Of a stretch of 64,000 nt of DNA, positions 33,485 to 42,890 are shown piece after piece. A model generated the notes under the pieces. The model worked only from the letters and a program-made list of their open reading frames with translations, ran no database searches and was not told the origin of the DNA. The position numbers and the translations under genes are program-made. The stretch's first letter is position 1, and each line of letters opens with the position of its first letter. The stretch comes from Acidisoma sp965199065 (GTDB lineage Bacteria > Pseudomonadota > Alphaproteobacteria > Acetobacterales > Acetobacteraceae), in the NCBI RefSeq assembly GCF_965199065.1, contig NZ_CBDAQN010000001.1:1178001-1242000 (forward strand), given 5' to 3'.

Positions 33485-34261
33485 TCACGCTGCGGAGGCG
33501 GCGGTCTGCGGAACCAGTGCGCCATCGGTCCGGTTCGACGTTTGCGCTGTCTGCCCAAGCTGATTGGTTTGCGCAGTCTGTGCCGACGCTCCGGCTTCGC
33601 GGACGATGTAGCCCCGGCCCCAGACGGTCGTGATCACATCGCCCGCACCGGCGAGAGAGAGCTTGCGGCGAAGCTTGCAGACGAAGACATCGATGATCTT
33701 GATATCCGGCTCGTCGTTGCCGCCGTAGAGATGGTTGAGGAAAGATTCCTTGGCAACGATACTGCCGCCACGCAAGAAGAGAAGTTCCAGTATTCTGTAT
33801 TCTTTTTCAGTCAGGTGAACAGTCGTGCCGTTCACCATGACGACATTGGAGTCCATGTCGAGGACAATGGGTCCGACCACGATCTTCGAGTGGCTCAGCC
33901 CCTTCGAACGCCGGACCAACGCCTGGATCCTGGCGCCAAGTTCGGATTCGTCAAATGGCCGGGCAAGGAAGTCGTCGGCGCCGAGCGAGAACGCCTTCAC
34001 CTTGGCTTGTGGCCGCGTCAGGCTCGACAAAACCAAAATCGGTACTGCAACCGAGGTCCACCGGAGCCGCCGGATAACCTCGTAACCGTCGATGTCCGGA
34101 AGCATCAGATCCAGGATCATTGCATCGTAGTCGTAACGTTTTGCGAGCTGGAAAGCCTCCTCGCCCGTTTCGACATGCTCTAGTATGGCACCATTAGCCT
34201 TTAGAGCGCGCTGGATCGAAGCAGCGGCTTGAGCGTCATTATCAACTAGAAGGACACGCAT
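33485..34261 (-). CDS. CtrA-like OmpR-family response regulator with divergent receiver
   Basis: 258 residues. The receiver (1-120) has the phospho-acceptor Asp51 in MILDLMLPDIDGYEV, and the winged helix (about 125-228) includes HLTEKEYRILELLFLRGG, FLNHLYGG, IIDVFVCKLRRKL and VWGRGYIVRE, nearly identical to the DNA-binding domain of CtrA. Two normally conserved receiver residues differ: the acidic pair reads D7-N8 instead of E-D, and the Lys of the KPF motif is Arg101 (ARPF). A Gln/Thr/Asn-rich tail follows (about 229-258) and ends in Ala-Ala, as in CtrA where that end matters for ClpXP turnover. It stands alone; no kinase or phosphotransferase is adjacent. It could be CtrA itself or a paralogue. 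Confidence 0.85.
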   Translation of the reverse strand: MRVLLVDNDAQAAASIQRALKANGAILEHVETGEEAFQLAKRYDYDAMILDLMLPDIDGYEVIRRLRWTSVAVPILVLSSLTRPQAKVKAFSLGADDFLARPFDESELGARIQALVRRSKGLSHSKIVVGPIVLDMDSNVVMVNGTTVHLTEKEYRILELLFLRGGSIVAKESFLNHLYGGNDEPDIKIIDVFVCKLRRKLSLAGAGDVITTVWGRGYIVREAGASAQTAQTNQLGQTAQTSNRTDGALVPQTAASAA

Positions 34262-34528
34262 TGCTTTCTACACCCCTGGGTTGCAGGCAGAATGCTACCT
34301 GGGCGTGTGTGAGTCAATAAAAAGCTCATGCGCGGATGACGATTTATACCGCTTTTAGGTAATTGACAATTGTTTGGGTAAATCAATGGCTAGGAGCGGA
34401 GACAGGTCAAAGCTTGTTATAAGGGCATTGCTATAACGAGGCGTGACCTCCGCCTGATCCGGCGCCGCCGCAACCTCTGGATGTATAACTGGATGATTTA
34501 CGCCGCTCAGGGAAAGCCCGCGGAACCG

Positions 34529-34603
34529 TGGTGGGCGCAACAGGGATTGAACCTGTGACCCCCACCGTGTCAAGGTGGTGCTCTCCCGCTGAGCTATGCG
34601 CCC
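34529..34603 (-). tRNA. tRNA-Val (GAC)
   Basis: 75 bases including an encoded CCA. Acceptor GGGCGCA pairs with TGCGCCC; the anticodon loop TTGACAC gives GAC. D-loop AGCTCAGCGGGAGAGC and T-loop GGTTCAATCC are intact. Confidence 0.96.
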
Positions 34604-34684
34604 ACGGTTCCGGTGGCGGCTTTCCTAGCGGTTGATCCCCCGAGCCGCAAGAGGGTCGCGCAGCACACAGTATTGCAGGTCGGC

Positions 34685-34711
34685 GTCTGCCGCCATGATG
34701 AGGCGGCAGAC
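34685..34711 (-). terminator. Strong hairpin after rnj
   Basis: GTCTGCCGCC and GGCGGCAGAC form a perfect ten-base stem with a seven-base loop, starting five bases beyond the rnj stop. No T-run follows. It is probably the 3' end structure of the long nuo-birA-coaX-rnj transcript. Confidence 0.55.
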
Positions 34712-34716
34712 ATCCG

Positions 34717-36369
34717 TCAGCCCGCGATGCGTATCAGATGCACGTCGACGAGAGGGCGCTTCTGCAACCGTCGTCCGACTGCCCGCCGCAAGGAAGCCCG
34801 AGCCGATTCGAGCAGCGTGAAGTCGTCCTGCCGCATTGCCTCCGGCAGATCGGCGACCGAGGCCGTGAACTCCCCGATGATGCGCGCGGTCTCCGGATCT
34901 TCCGGCTCGAAGAGACCCGGGGCGCTGATCTGAGCCGCGCCCCTGATCCGCCCGCTGGCATCGACCACGAAGCTACCGATGACGACTCCGTTGAACAGCA
35001 TGCGCCGTCGAGCGGCCAGAACACCGCCGGTCATCGGCACCAGCCGGTTGCCGTCCACCGCAAGGCGGCCCACCGGCGCGCTGTCGATCACGCGCGGCAC
35101 GCCCGGCGCCAGACGCAGGATGTCGCCATCCTCCAGCATCAGAGGCTTCGCACCCAGCTCGCTCGCCAGCCCAGCATGGGCCGCGAGGTGTCGCCACTCG
35201 CCATGCACCGGCACCGCGTAGGTCGGCCGCACAAGCGCGTAGATACGCCGCAACTCGTCCCGTGCCGGATGACCCGAGACGTGAACCATGTGATCGTCGT
35301 CGGTCATCAGATGCACGCCGCGCCGCGCCAGATTGTCCTGAACGGCGTGGATGGCGCGCTCGTTGCCGGGAATGACGCGGCTCGAGAAGATGACGGTGTC
35401 GCCCTCGCCTAGAGCAATGCGCGGATGCGAATCGGCGGCAACGCGGGACATGGCGCTCCGCGCCTCGCCCTGGCTGCCCGAGAGGATGAGCAGCAGGTTG
35501 TCGTCCGGGATGTCGGAAGCGGCATCCTCGCTGAGGAACGGCGGAATGCCCGTCAGGTAGCCGCATTCGCGCGCAGCCGCCTCGATGTTGCGCAAGGACC
35601 GCCCTGCGATCGCCACCTGCCGCCCGACCGCCTTCGCGGCAAGCGCGATGCTCTCGACCCGCGCGACGTTGCTGGCGAAGCAGGTCACCGCCACCCGGCC
35701 GCTGAGATGGCGGATGAGTTCGGGCAGCGCCCGCCGCACCTCGGACTCAGAACCAGAGTGGCCTTCGACCAGCGCGTTGGTGGAGTCGCCGATGAAGGCC
35801 AGCACGCCGCGATCACCGATGCGCTTGAGCGCGCCCTCGTCCGTCACGGGACCGAGGGTCGGGTCGGGATCGAGCTTCCAGTCCCCGCTATGCACGATCA
35901 GGCCGTAGGGCGTCGTGATGGCGAGCGCCTGCGCCTCCGGGACCGAATGAGCCATGGAGATGAATTCGATGTGGTACGGCCCGATGTCGAGCTGGCCGCC
36001 GGGCTGCACGACATGCAGCGGCACCTCGGAGGCGAGACCCGCCTCGGACAGCTTGCGCCGCAGGACGGCTGCGGTGAACGGCGTCGCATAGACCGGGCAG
36101 CGCAGCTGGCGCCACAACCATGCCACCGCGCCGAGATGGTCCTCATGGGCGTGGGTGATCACCAGCCCGAGCAGATCCTTCCGCCGCTCGGCGATATAGA
36201 CGGGGTCAGGCACCATGACCTCGACCTCCGGATGCTCCGGGCCGCCGAAGCCAAGCCCGCAATCGACGGCAAGCCATTGGCCGTTGCAGCGGTAGAGATT
36301 GAGGTTCATGCCGATCTCGCCCGTCCCCCCAAGTGGGAGAAAGGCGAGATCGTCGTCATTGCTGTTCAT
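34717..36369 (-). CDS. rnj: Ribonuclease J
   Basis: A 550-residue metallo-beta-lactamase/beta-CASP ribonuclease. Zinc-binding motif THAHEDHLGAV near residue 73, the Asp of FIGDSTNAL, and the beta-CASP region with SGSQGEARSAMSRVA and HVSGHPARDE are present. The C-terminal domain (from about 450) is the dimerisation domain. RNase J has 5'-to-3' exonuclease and endonuclease activity and takes part in rRNA and mRNA maturation in alphaproteobacteria. It follows coaX by 18 bases, in the common nuoN-birA-coaX-rnj order. Confidence 0.96.
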   Translation of the reverse strand: MNSNDDDLAFLPLGGTGEIGMNLNLYRCNGQWLAVDCGLGFGGPEHPEVEVMVPDPVYIAERRKDLLGLVITHAHEDHLGAVAWLWRQLRCPVYATPFTAAVLRRKLSEAGLASEVPLHVVQPGGQLDIGPYHIEFISMAHSVPEAQALAITTPYGLIVHSGDWKLDPDPTLGPVTDEGALKRIGDRGVLAFIGDSTNALVEGHSGSESEVRRALPELIRHLSGRVAVTCFASNVARVESIALAAKAVGRQVAIAGRSLRNIEAAARECGYLTGIPPFLSEDAASDIPDDNLLLILSGSQGEARSAMSRVAADSHPRIALGEGDTVIFSSRVIPGNERAIHAVQDNLARRGVHLMTDDDHMVHVSGHPARDELRRIYALVRPTYAVPVHGEWRHLAAHAGLASELGAKPLMLEDGDILRLAPGVPRVIDSAPVGRLAVDGNRLVPMTGGVLAARRRMLFNGVVIGSFVVDASGRIRGAAQISAPGLFEPEDPETARIIGEFTASVADLPEAMRQDDFTLLESARASLRRAVGRRLQKRPLVDVHLIRIAG

Positions 36370-36387
36370 TCGGCCCGGATCCTTCGG

Positions 36388-37197
36388 TTAGTCTCCTGTG
36401 GGCTGGCGCTTCCAGTCGTTCGACAGGCTGGGAGCCGGATTGCGCAGCGCCAACAAACGCATTCCCTCCAGCGTGAGGTCGGGATCGATAGTCTCGAAGA
36501 TCGAAGTGCCTTCGGCGAAAAGCGGCGCCAGGCCACCGGTCGCGATCACGCGCATCGGCTGGCCAAACTCGGCGCGGATGCGCGCCACGAGCCCCTCGAC
36601 CATACCGACGTATCCCCAGAAGATGCCGGAGCGCATGGCGGGCACCGTGGACTTGCCGATAACGGCCTGCGGCCGCCCGATGCCGATGCGCGGCAACCGT
36701 GCTGCAGCCTTATGCAGAGCTTCTATGGAGAGGTTGACACCTGGCGAAATGATGCCGCCGATAAAGTTGCCAGCGTGATCCACTACGTCGAATGTGGTGG
36801 CAGTGCCGAAATCCACAACCACGAGAGGGCCGCCGTAGATCTGATGCGCGGCCAGGGTATTGAGCAGCCGGTCCGCGCCGACTTCCGTGGGCGCATCCAT
36901 TTTGATTTCGAAGCCCCAGTTGAGCTCCCACGACGCGATCAGAGGCTCAACGGCCAGCCACTCTCGGCACAACCGCCGTAGATGATAGATGGCCGCCGGA
37001 ACGACGATCCCCATGACCGCCCGCGTGATGGCGCGCGGGTCGATGTCCTGATGCCGCAGCAGCGTCAGCAGCCAAACCGCGTATTCGTCGGAGGTTCGCT
37101 GGGGATCGGTCGAAATCCGCCAGATGCCGCGCCAGCCGCTGTCATCATGCACAGCCATCACGATATTCGTGTTTCCCGCATCGATGACGAGCAGCAT
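36388..37197 (-). CDS. coaX: Type III pantothenate kinase
   Basis: 269 residues from the ATG at 37197, giving MLLVIDAGNTNIVMAV, the ATP-binding start of the ASKHA-fold CoaX family; a longer upstream frame overlaps birA and is rejected. The PanK motif DFGTATTFDVVD and GGIISPGVNLSIEALHKAAARLP are present. It phosphorylates pantothenate in the first step of coenzyme A synthesis, needs a monovalent cation and is not feedback-inhibited by CoA. It lies eight bases after birA. Confidence 0.95.
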   Translation of the reverse strand: MLLVIDAGNTNIVMAVHDDSGWRGIWRISTDPQRTSDEYAVWLLTLLRHQDIDPRAITRAVMGIVVPAAIYHLRRLCREWLAVEPLIASWELNWGFEIKMDAPTEVGADRLLNTLAAHQIYGGPLVVVDFGTATTFDVVDHAGNFIGGIISPGVNLSIEALHKAAARLPRIGIGRPQAVIGKSTVPAMRSGIFWGYVGMVEGLVARIRAEFGQPMRVIATGGLAPLFAEGTSIFETIDPDLTLEGMRLLALRNPAPSLSNDWKRQPTGD

Positions 37198-37205
37198 GAT
37201 TGTGG

Positions 37206-37991
37206 CTAGTTCCTCTGACCCAGCAGCACGTCTCCCGTCGAGATCGTGTGGATAGCGTCGCCTGAGGACAATAGCAGTTCGCCCCGCACCGAGAGACCCG
37301 CGAAAACACCCGTGCGGGTGCGCAGTGCATCCTTGACACTGACAGCCGTGCCAAGCGGATGCGCATGCTCTAGCCAGGCGTCCCGGATCGGGGCAAACCC
37401 GGCAATCGCAAGCACCCCGCGCCACCGCTCAAGATTAGTCAGGAAGACCTTGGCGACTTCCTCCGCCGGCGCCGGCACCCCATCCGGCGTCACCAGGGCC
37501 GCTACCTGCCGCCCTTCGATAACGGGGGCAGAGGCGAGGTTGGCGCCGACGCCCACGACCAGCCAGTCTGAACCGGCGTCGACCGTCATCGCGGCGTCGA
37601 CGAGGATACCGGCAAGCTTGGCGCCGTCGCTCAGCACGTCGTTGGGCCACTTAAGCATCAGAGCCTCGGGCGAGGCCGCGAATAGCGCCAGTGTCTCGAC
37701 CAAGGCCACGCCCGCCAGCAGAGCCCATTGCCCGGCCCCGGCTTCCTCGAAATGGTTGCGCGGCCTTAGCAGGACCGAGAGGTAAAGGTTGCCCGGCGGG
37801 CAAACCCACTGGCGCCCACGGCTGCCACGCCCCGCCGTCTGGTTCTCGGCAAGGATCGCCAGACCGTCCGGGGCTCCCGCCCTCGCCCGCTCCATACAGG
37901 CATCCGACGTTGAAGGCAGGCTCGCCACCCGTTCAAGCCGATAGGCCGCTGGCAGGTCTGGCGGCGCGGGAGCCAGACCGCGTTCGTTCAA
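37206..37991 (-). CDS. birA: Biotin--[acetyl-CoA carboxylase] ligase
   Basis: 261 residues, catalytic domain only, without the DNA-binding domain of E. coli BirA. Motifs: ENQTAGRGSRGRQW (biotinyl-5'-AMP loop), LYLSVLLRP, LMLKWPNDVLSDGAKLAGILVDA (catalytic Lys) and VVGVGANL. It attaches biotin to the acetyl-CoA carboxylase carrier protein. The frame has no ATG in place; a TTG at 37991 that overlaps the nuoN stop (TTGA) gives a protein of normal length and is the best start. Confidence 0.92.
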   Translation of the reverse strand: MNERGLAPAPPDLPAAYRLERVASLPSTSDACMERARAGAPDGLAILAENQTAGRGSRGRQWVCPPGNLYLSVLLRPRNHFEEAGAGQWALLAGVALVETLALFAASPEALMLKWPNDVLSDGAKLAGILVDAAMTVDAGSDWLVVGVGANLASAPVIEGRQVAALVTPDGVPAPAEEVAKVFLTNLERWRGVLAIAGFAPIRDAWLEHAHPLGTAVSVKDALRTRTGVFAGLSVRGELLLSSGDAIHTISTGDVLLGQRN

Positions 37992-39415
37992 CCCAGCAAG
38001 GCCGACGCCGCGGCCTGTGCCGCCGCCGTGATCGGCCCCGCCACCAGAATGAAGAACAGGGTCACGATGCCGGATGCGGCTACGACGAAGGAGAGCGAAG
38101 ACGAACGGCGGTCGAAGACGCTGACCGGCGCATCGAAATACATGATCTTGATGATCCGCAGGTAGTAGTAGGCGCCGACGATGCTGGTCAGCACGCCGAT
38201 GACCGCAAGCGTCCACAACCCGCTCTGGATCGCCGCGAGGAACACGTAGAGCTTGCCGAAGAACCCCGAGAGCGGCGGCACGCCCGCCATGCTAAGCATG
38301 AAGATGCTCATGGCCAATGCCAGCCCACCGTCGTTGCGCCCGAGCCCCGCCAGGTCGCTGATCTTTTCGACGCTGCGGCCCTGGCGACGCATGGCGAGTA
38401 TGACGCCGAAGGTCCCGAGCGTCATGAAGATATAGGTCGCGAGGTAGATCAGCGTGCCGCTGGTCCCCGAAGCCGTGCCCGCCGCCAGCCCCATCAGCGC
38501 GTAGCCGACGTGGCCGATGGAGGAGTACGCCATCAGTCGCTTGATGCTGGTCTGCATGATGGGTGCGAGCGAGCCCAGGACCATCGACGCGATCGAGATG
38601 ATCTCGACCAGCAACTGCCACTGCGGCAGCAGATGGCCGAACGGCTGCATCATCACCCGCAGCAGCAGGGCCACCGCCGCCACCTTGGGCGCGGAGCCAA
38701 GCAGCGCCGTCACCGAACTGGGCGCCCCCTCATAGACATCCGGCGACCACATGTGAAAGGGCACGGCGGCCATCTTGAAGACGAGGCCCGAGAGCACGAA
38801 GACCATGCCGATGATGAGGCCGACGGAGGCCCTGCCGGAAACCAGCGCCTGTTCGATGTGACCAAAATCCATCGAGCCGGAGAAGCCGTAGGTCAGCGAT
38901 ATGCCGTAAAGCAGCAGTCCGGAGGCGAGCGACCCCAGCACGAAATACTTCAAACCCGCTTCGGCCGAACGCAGGCTGTCGCGGGCGAAAGACGCGATGA
39001 CGTAAAGCGCGAGCGACTGAAGTTCCAACCCCAGATAAAGGGTCATGAGGTTGGTAGCGGCGACCATGATCATCATGCCGGTCGTCGCGAACAGGATCAG
39101 AACCGGGAACTCGAACCGCGCGAGCTGCTCATCCTGCCGGTTGAAATCGAGCGACAGGATGATGGCGAGCGCCGAACCGGCCAGTATGAGCACCTGGACG
39201 AAGCGGCTGAAGGCGTCGGCCACGAAAAGACCGCCGTAGCCGAGACCATGCGGCGCGATGATCACGAGCCCTGCGGTGATAAGCAGGCCGCCGAGCGACA
39301 GCATGCTGGTGAGCAGGAATGCGCCCTTGGGCGGTGCGAACACCCCCGCCAGCAGCACCGCCATGGCCGCGAGGGCGAGCGCGATCTCGGGAAGTGCGAC
39401 GAGCCAGTTCATCAA
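37988..39415 (-). CDS. nuoN: NADH-quinone oxidoreductase subunit N
   Basis: 475 residues, one of the three Mrp-antiporter-like proton-pumping subunits of complex I, with about 14 membrane segments. The conserved antiporter segment appears in LMAYSSIGHVGYALMGLA, with charged residues in FKMAAVPFHMWSPDVYEGAPSSVTALLGSAPKVAA (Lys pair). Its ATG overlaps the nuoM stop by four bases. It is the last nuo gene; birA follows with overlap. Confidence 0.97.
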   Translation of the reverse strand: MMNWLVALPEIALALAAMAVLLAGVFAPPKGAFLLTSMLSLGGLLITAGLVIIAPHGLGYGGLFVADAFSRFVQVLILAGSALAIILSLDFNRQDEQLARFEFPVLILFATTGMMIMVAATNLMTLYLGLELQSLALYVIASFARDSLRSAEAGLKYFVLGSLASGLLLYGISLTYGFSGSMDFGHIEQALVSGRASVGLIIGMVFVLSGLVFKMAAVPFHMWSPDVYEGAPSSVTALLGSAPKVAAVALLLRVMMQPFGHLLPQWQLLVEIISIASMVLGSLAPIMQTSIKRLMAYSSIGHVGYALMGLAAGTASGTSGTLIYLATYIFMTLGTFGVILAMRRQGRSVEKISDLAGLGRNDGGLALAMSIFMLSMAGVPPLSGFFGKLYVFLAAIQSGLWTLAVIGVLTSIVGAYYYLRIIKIMYFDAPVSVFDRRSSSLSFVVAASGIVTLFFILVAGPITAAAQAAASALLG

Positions 39416-40959
39416 TTCGTGCCCCCAGCCATCACGTTTGCCGCGGAGGCGAGATGCGCGCCGGCACTGTGCGCCATGGCCAGCGCGTGCTGGTTCGCCA
39501 TGGCCGTCACCGTCGCGTCGAAGAAGGTCGAGAAGCTGGAGGGGTAGATGCCCATCCAGAGGGTCAGCAGCACCAGCGGCACGAGCATGGCGATTTCCCG
39601 CCCGCCGAGATCGCGAAGAGCGCTCAGATCAGGCCGCACGAGCGCACCGAAGATCACGCGGCGGTACATCACCAGCGTGTACACCGCGCTAAGGATAAGC
39701 GTGGTGGCGGTCAGCGTCGCCACCCAGAAGTTCACCTTCAGCGCGCCGACGATCACGAGGATTTCGCCGACGAAACCCGCCGTGCCTGGCAAGCCGACCG
39801 TGCCCATCGCAAAGATCATGAAGAGCAGCGAATAGAACGGCATGCGGTGAACGACACCGCCGAAGGCGTCCATGCTCTGGCTGCGAGTGCGGTCCATCAG
39901 CACGCCGACGCAGAGGAACAGCGCTGCCGTGATGAACCCGTGGCTGAGCATGCGGAACAGCGAGCCCTCGATCCCTTCGACGTTGAAGGTGAAGATGCCG
40001 ACGACCGCGATCGCCATGTGGCCGACCGAGGAATAGGCGACGAGCTTGAGCAGGTCCCTCTGCACCAGCGCCGCGATCGAGGTGTAGATGATCGCGACGA
40101 CGCCGAGCGTGAACATGAGCGGCGCGAAGTATTGCGAGGCATCGGGCAGCAGCGGCACCGAGAAGCGCAGGAACCCGTAGCCGCCCATGTTGGCGAGCAC
40201 ACCCGCCAGCAGCACCGAGCCCGCGATGGGCGATTCCCGGTGCGCGTCGATGAGCCAGGTATGAACCGGCCAGATCGGGATTTTGACCGCAAAAGCTGCG
40301 AGAAACGCCAGGAACAACCAATACTGCAGGTGAGCCGGCAGCGGGATGTGCATCATTGCCGGAATGCTGGTGGTGCCGTCGTGGAACCAGAGCGCCAGGA
40401 TGCCCAGCAGCATGAGCATCGAGCCCGCGAACATGAACAGGAAGAACTTGATCGCGGCGTATAGCCGGCGCTCGCCGCCCCACACCCCGATGATGATGAA
40501 CATCGGGATCAGCACGCCCTCGAAGAAGACGAAGAACAGGATGAAGTCGAGCGCCGAGAACAGCCCGACCATCATCGTCTCCATGACGAGGAAGGCGACC
40601 ATGTATTCCCGCACGCGTCCGCCGGTGCTGTTCCAGCTCGACAGGATCGCGATCGGGGTCAGCGCGGTCGAGATCAGCACGAACATGATGCTGATGCCGT
40701 CGACGCCCACGCGGTAGTTGACGCCGAACTGCGGCAGCCAGTTGGCAACCTCGTTGAACTGGAACCCGGCCTGGGATTTGTCGAAGTCGAACCACAGCAG
40801 CAGGCTGAGGACAAAGACGATCAGGCTCGTCCAAAGCGCGGTCCAGCGCGCGTTGGAGGCGACCGTCGCCTCATCCCCCCTCACCGACATGATGACGATC
40901 ACCCCCACCAGCGGGAGGAAGGTCAGAACGGATAGCAGCGGGAAACCGGCCTGGTTCAT
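39412..40959 (-). CDS. nuoM: NADH-quinone oxidoreductase subunit M
   Basis: 515 residues, antiporter-like subunit with about 14 membrane segments. Conserved blocks: FFVFFEGVLIPMFIIIGVWGG (essential Glu), AFAVKIPIWPVHTWLIDAHRESPIAGSVLLAGVLANMGGYG (pump Lys) and KLVAYSSVGHMAIAVVGIF. The ATG at 40959 is five bases after nuoL; the much longer upstream frame is out-of-frame nuoL sequence. The stop overlaps nuoN. Confidence 0.97.
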   Translation of the reverse strand: MNQAGFPLLSVLTFLPLVGVIVIMSVRGDEATVASNARWTALWTSLIVFVLSLLLWFDFDKSQAGFQFNEVANWLPQFGVNYRVGVDGISIMFVLISTALTPIAILSSWNSTGGRVREYMVAFLVMETMMVGLFSALDFILFFVFFEGVLIPMFIIIGVWGGERRLYAAIKFFLFMFAGSMLMLLGILALWFHDGTTSIPAMMHIPLPAHLQYWLFLAFLAAFAVKIPIWPVHTWLIDAHRESPIAGSVLLAGVLANMGGYGFLRFSVPLLPDASQYFAPLMFTLGVVAIIYTSIAALVQRDLLKLVAYSSVGHMAIAVVGIFTFNVEGIEGSLFRMLSHGFITAALFLCVGVLMDRTRSQSMDAFGGVVHRMPFYSLLFMIFAMGTVGLPGTAGFVGEILVIVGALKVNFWVATLTATTLILSAVYTLVMYRRVIFGALVRPDLSALRDLGGREIAMLVPLVLLTLWMGIYPSSFSTFFDATVTAMANQHALAMAHSAGAHLASAANVMAGGTN

Positions 40960-40964
40960 CGCGC

Positions 40965-42887
40965 TCACCGGAAGATCAGGAAGACGCTGATGAGCACGAC
41001 GAGCCCGATCAGCATGACGAACGCATATTGGGCGAGCGAACCGCTCTGGAACCGCACCAGGCCTCCCGCCGTTCCGCGCGCAAGCAGCACGCCGCCACGG
41101 GGGATGCCGTCGATGATGTCCTCGTCGCCCACATGCCAGAGGGTGCGGGCCAGCGCCCGGTAGGGACGGACGAAAATGACGCCGTAGAGTTCGTCGACGT
41201 AGTACTTGTTCAGCAGCAGCCGGTAGACGAAGCCGAACCTTGCGGCGAGCAGCGCAGGGAGTTGTGGCCGCGCGATATACATGAGGTAGGCGGTCGCGAT
41301 GCCGAGCAGGCCGAGCACCGTCGGCAGGTAGTCGACCACGCTCGGCACATGATTGAGATCGGCCAGGATGGACCAATGGGGCGCGTTGACGATGGACCCA
41401 TTCCAGAAAAGCCTCTGGGCGGCGCCGATGAAGTCGCGGTCGAGCAGCATGCCCCCGAAGATCGCACCGATCGCGAGCACGACGAGCGGCCCGCGCATGA
41501 CCCAGGGGCTCTCATGGACATGCGCCATGACATGCGCGTCGCCCTTCCGGGGGCCGTGGAAGGTCATGAAGATCATGCGCCACGAATAGAAGGCGGTCAG
41601 GAAAGTCGCGACTTCCACACAGACGAAAGCGTAGCCGCCGCCGCGCCCGAAGAAGTCGGAGTCGATGATCGCGTCCTTGGAGAAGAAGCCGGAAAGCGGC
41701 GGAATGCCCGCGAGGGCCAGGCTGCCGATCCACATCATGATGTAGGTGAAGGGGATCAGCCGGGCGAGCCCGCCCATGCGGCGCATGTCCTGCTCGCCCG
41801 ACATCGCGTGAATGACCGACCCTGCCGTGAGGAAGAGCAGTGCCTTGAAGAAGGCGTGCATGATGAGGTGGAACATCGAAGCCTGGTACGCGCCGACCGA
41901 CACCGCGACGAACATGTAGCCGAGCTGGGAGCACGTCGAGTAGGCGATGACGCGCTTGATGTCGGTCTGGGCGCAGCCGATGGTGGCCGCAAACACCGCA
42001 GTCGTGCCGCCGATGATGCCGACGACGGCCAAAGCGACGGGCGCGTAGTCCAGCAGCGGCGACATCCGGACCATCAGGAACACGCCGGCGGTCACCATGG
42101 TCGCGGCATGGATGAGGGCGGACACTGGGGTTGGACCTTCCATGGCGTCTGCGAGCCACGGATGCAAGCCAAGCTGCGCCGACTTTCCCATCGCGCCGAT
42201 GAACAGCAGAATGCCGATCACATCCAGAGCATGCAGGTTGGTGCCGAACAGGTGGTAGACGGCATGATTTTGCGCCGGCACAGCCGCGAAGATGGCGTCG
42301 AACCGGATGCTGCCGAAGAGAAAGAAGACCAGCGCTATTCCGATGGCGAAGCCGAGATCGCCAATGCGGTTCATCACGAAGGCCTTGATGGCGGCGGCAT
42401 TGGCGCTCGGCCGGTCGTACCAGAAACCGACCAGCAGATAACTGAGCAGGCCTACGCCCTCCCAGCCGAAAAAGAGCTGCAACAGGTCGTTCGCCGTCAC
42501 CAGCATCAGCATCGAGAAGGTGAAGAGCGAGAGGTAGGCGAAGAAGCGAGGGACCGAGCGGTCCCCTTCCATATAGCCGATCGAGTAGATGTGGATGAGG
42601 GTCGAGACGACCGTCACCATCATCACCATGACCGCCGAGAGGCTGTCGTAGCGCAGCGCCCAATCGGCCTGGAAGCTGCCGACATGTAGCCAGTCGCCGA
42701 CGAAGACGAGGCCGTCCGGCACCTCGTTCGTCAGCAGCCGCAGGCCCGAGACGACGCCCGCGACCGATGCGAGCAGCATGAGAATGACGCTCACGGCCTG
42801 AGCGCCACGGTCGCCAAGCTGGCGGCCAAAAAGGCCGGAGATCAGCGAGCCGATGAGAGGCGCGAAGACGGCAACAGCAAAGATCAC
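40965..42887 (-). CDS. nuoL: NADH-quinone oxidoreductase subunit L
   Basis: 640 residues, the most distal antiporter-like subunit. The core contains FFGWEGVGLLSYLLVGFWYDRPSANAAAIKAFVMNRIGD, SAQLGLHPWLADAMEGPTPVSALIHAATMVTAGVFLMVR and RVIAYSTCSQLGYMFVAVSVG. The C-terminal lateral helix spans about 500-640. Proton translocation in the membrane arm of complex I. Three bases separate it from nuoK. Confidence 0.97.
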   Translation of the reverse strand: MIFAVAVFAPLIGSLISGLFGRQLGDRGAQAVSVILMLLASVAGVVSGLRLLTNEVPDGLVFVGDWLHVGSFQADWALRYDSLSAVMVMMVTVVSTLIHIYSIGYMEGDRSVPRFFAYLSLFTFSMLMLVTANDLLQLFFGWEGVGLLSYLLVGFWYDRPSANAAAIKAFVMNRIGDLGFAIGIALVFFLFGSIRFDAIFAAVPAQNHAVYHLFGTNLHALDVIGILLFIGAMGKSAQLGLHPWLADAMEGPTPVSALIHAATMVTAGVFLMVRMSPLLDYAPVALAVVGIIGGTTAVFAATIGCAQTDIKRVIAYSTCSQLGYMFVAVSVGAYQASMFHLIMHAFFKALLFLTAGSVIHAMSGEQDMRRMGGLARLIPFTYIMMWIGSLALAGIPPLSGFFSKDAIIDSDFFGRGGGYAFVCVEVATFLTAFYSWRMIFMTFHGPRKGDAHVMAHVHESPWVMRGPLVVLAIGAIFGGMLLDRDFIGAAQRLFWNGSIVNAPHWSILADLNHVPSVVDYLPTVLGLLGIATAYLMYIARPQLPALLAARFGFVYRLLLNKYYVDELYGVIFVRPYRALARTLWHVGDEDIIDGIPRGGVLLARGTAGGLVRFQSGSLAQYAFVMLIGLVVLISVFLIFR

Positions 42888-42890
42888 GTC

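Noticed and set aside
33630..33637. GTGATCAC inside the CtrA-like gene, and again at 36155-36162 inside rnj
   Set aside because: Both are within coding sequence with no promoter context, and the flanking bases do not extend the TGTGATCACA core; likely chance.
34361..34371. AATTG-A-CAATT inverted repeat upstream of the CtrA-like gene
   Set aside because: Very short, AT-rich and without a matching copy; insufficient for an operator call, and no TTAA-N7-TTAA CtrA box was seen beside it.
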